This document shows, one piece after another, positions 5,545 to 5,573 of a DNA stretch of 5,573 bases (position 1 is its first letter; each line of letters opens with the position of its first letter). Made by a program: the position numbers and the translations under genes. The notes beneath the pieces are model-generated. The model saw only the letters and a list, made by a program, of their open reading frames with translations. It was not told where the DNA came from and did not search any database. The stretch comes from Ignavibacteria bacterium (GTDB taxonomy: Bacteria; Bacteroidota; Ignavibacteria; Ignavibacteriales; Melioribacteraceae). The stretch spans positions 1 to 5,573 of the forward strand of contig QILJ01000121.1 of assembly GCA_003233295.1 (NCBI GenBank). The letters run 5' to 3'.

Positions 5545-5573
5545 ATTTTACAATCTCACCTTTTGGGTATAAA
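5482..5573 (+). mobile_element. Partial MITE-like element inserted in the DUF3943-like gene, related to 4622-4823
   Basis: The left end CCCAATCTATGCATTAG (5482-5498) matches the reverse complement of the right end of the 4622-4823 element at 14 of 17 positions, including ten in a row (TATGCATTAG preceded by a shared base context). An end palindrome follows: TCTATGCATTA (5487-5497) with TAATGCATAGA (5507-5517). Shared interior words are GCTCTAAG (5528-5535), TTTTACAA (5546-5553) and TTTTGGGT (5561-5568). The copy is cut off by the window edge. If the family duplicates five bases, the target would be TTTAT (5477-5481). It provides the stop codon (5542-5544) of the interrupted gene. Confidence 0.55.

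Noticed and set aside
4622..5573. Repeated short words suggesting a CRISPR-like array
   Set aside because: The repeats are inverted, of unequal length and irregularly spaced, with no unique spacers of constant size and no cas genes.

Overview
This AT-rich window resembles an environmental member of the Bacteroidota/Chlorobiota/Ignavibacteria group. That placement is an inference from three things: the low GC content, the lack of Shine-Dalgarno sites on most genes, and a DUF3943-like exported protein. It rests on no marker gene.

Bases 1-258 hold no convincing gene, only possible decayed coding sequence and a weak terminator candidate. Bases 259-4262 carry three tightly packed minus-strand genes, probably one operon read from right to left. 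First is a soluble sensor protein with a cyclic-nucleotide-binding-like domain, a GAF domain and a histidine-kinase ATPase domain. After 23 bases comes the tRNA dimethylallyltransferase miaA, and after 6 more a family-2-type glycosyltransferase. A sigma70-like promoter lies just before the first gene. Nothing shows that the three proteins share a pathway.

Bases 4263-5130 form an 868-base divergent intergenic region rich in fold-back DNA. It holds an imperfect inverted-repeat unit (4458-4604), a MITE-like element of about 202 bases with a possible 5-base target duplication (4622-4823), a strong AT-rich hairpin (4849-4897) and two adjacent hairpins, the second terminator-like (4961-5021).

From 5131 on the plus strand runs an exported DUF3943-like protein gene with a clear ribosome binding site. 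It loses similarity to its family at base 5482, where sequence related to the ends and interior of the 4622-4823 element begins. The best reading is that a second copy of the same small element family has inserted into the gene and truncated it; the window ends before the far end of that copy.

The points most worth attention are this gene interruption, the structured element family behind it, and the sensor kinase, whose phosphoacceptor histidine position holds glutamate although its ATP-binding motifs look intact. I see no rRNA, tRNA, CRISPR array or defence system.
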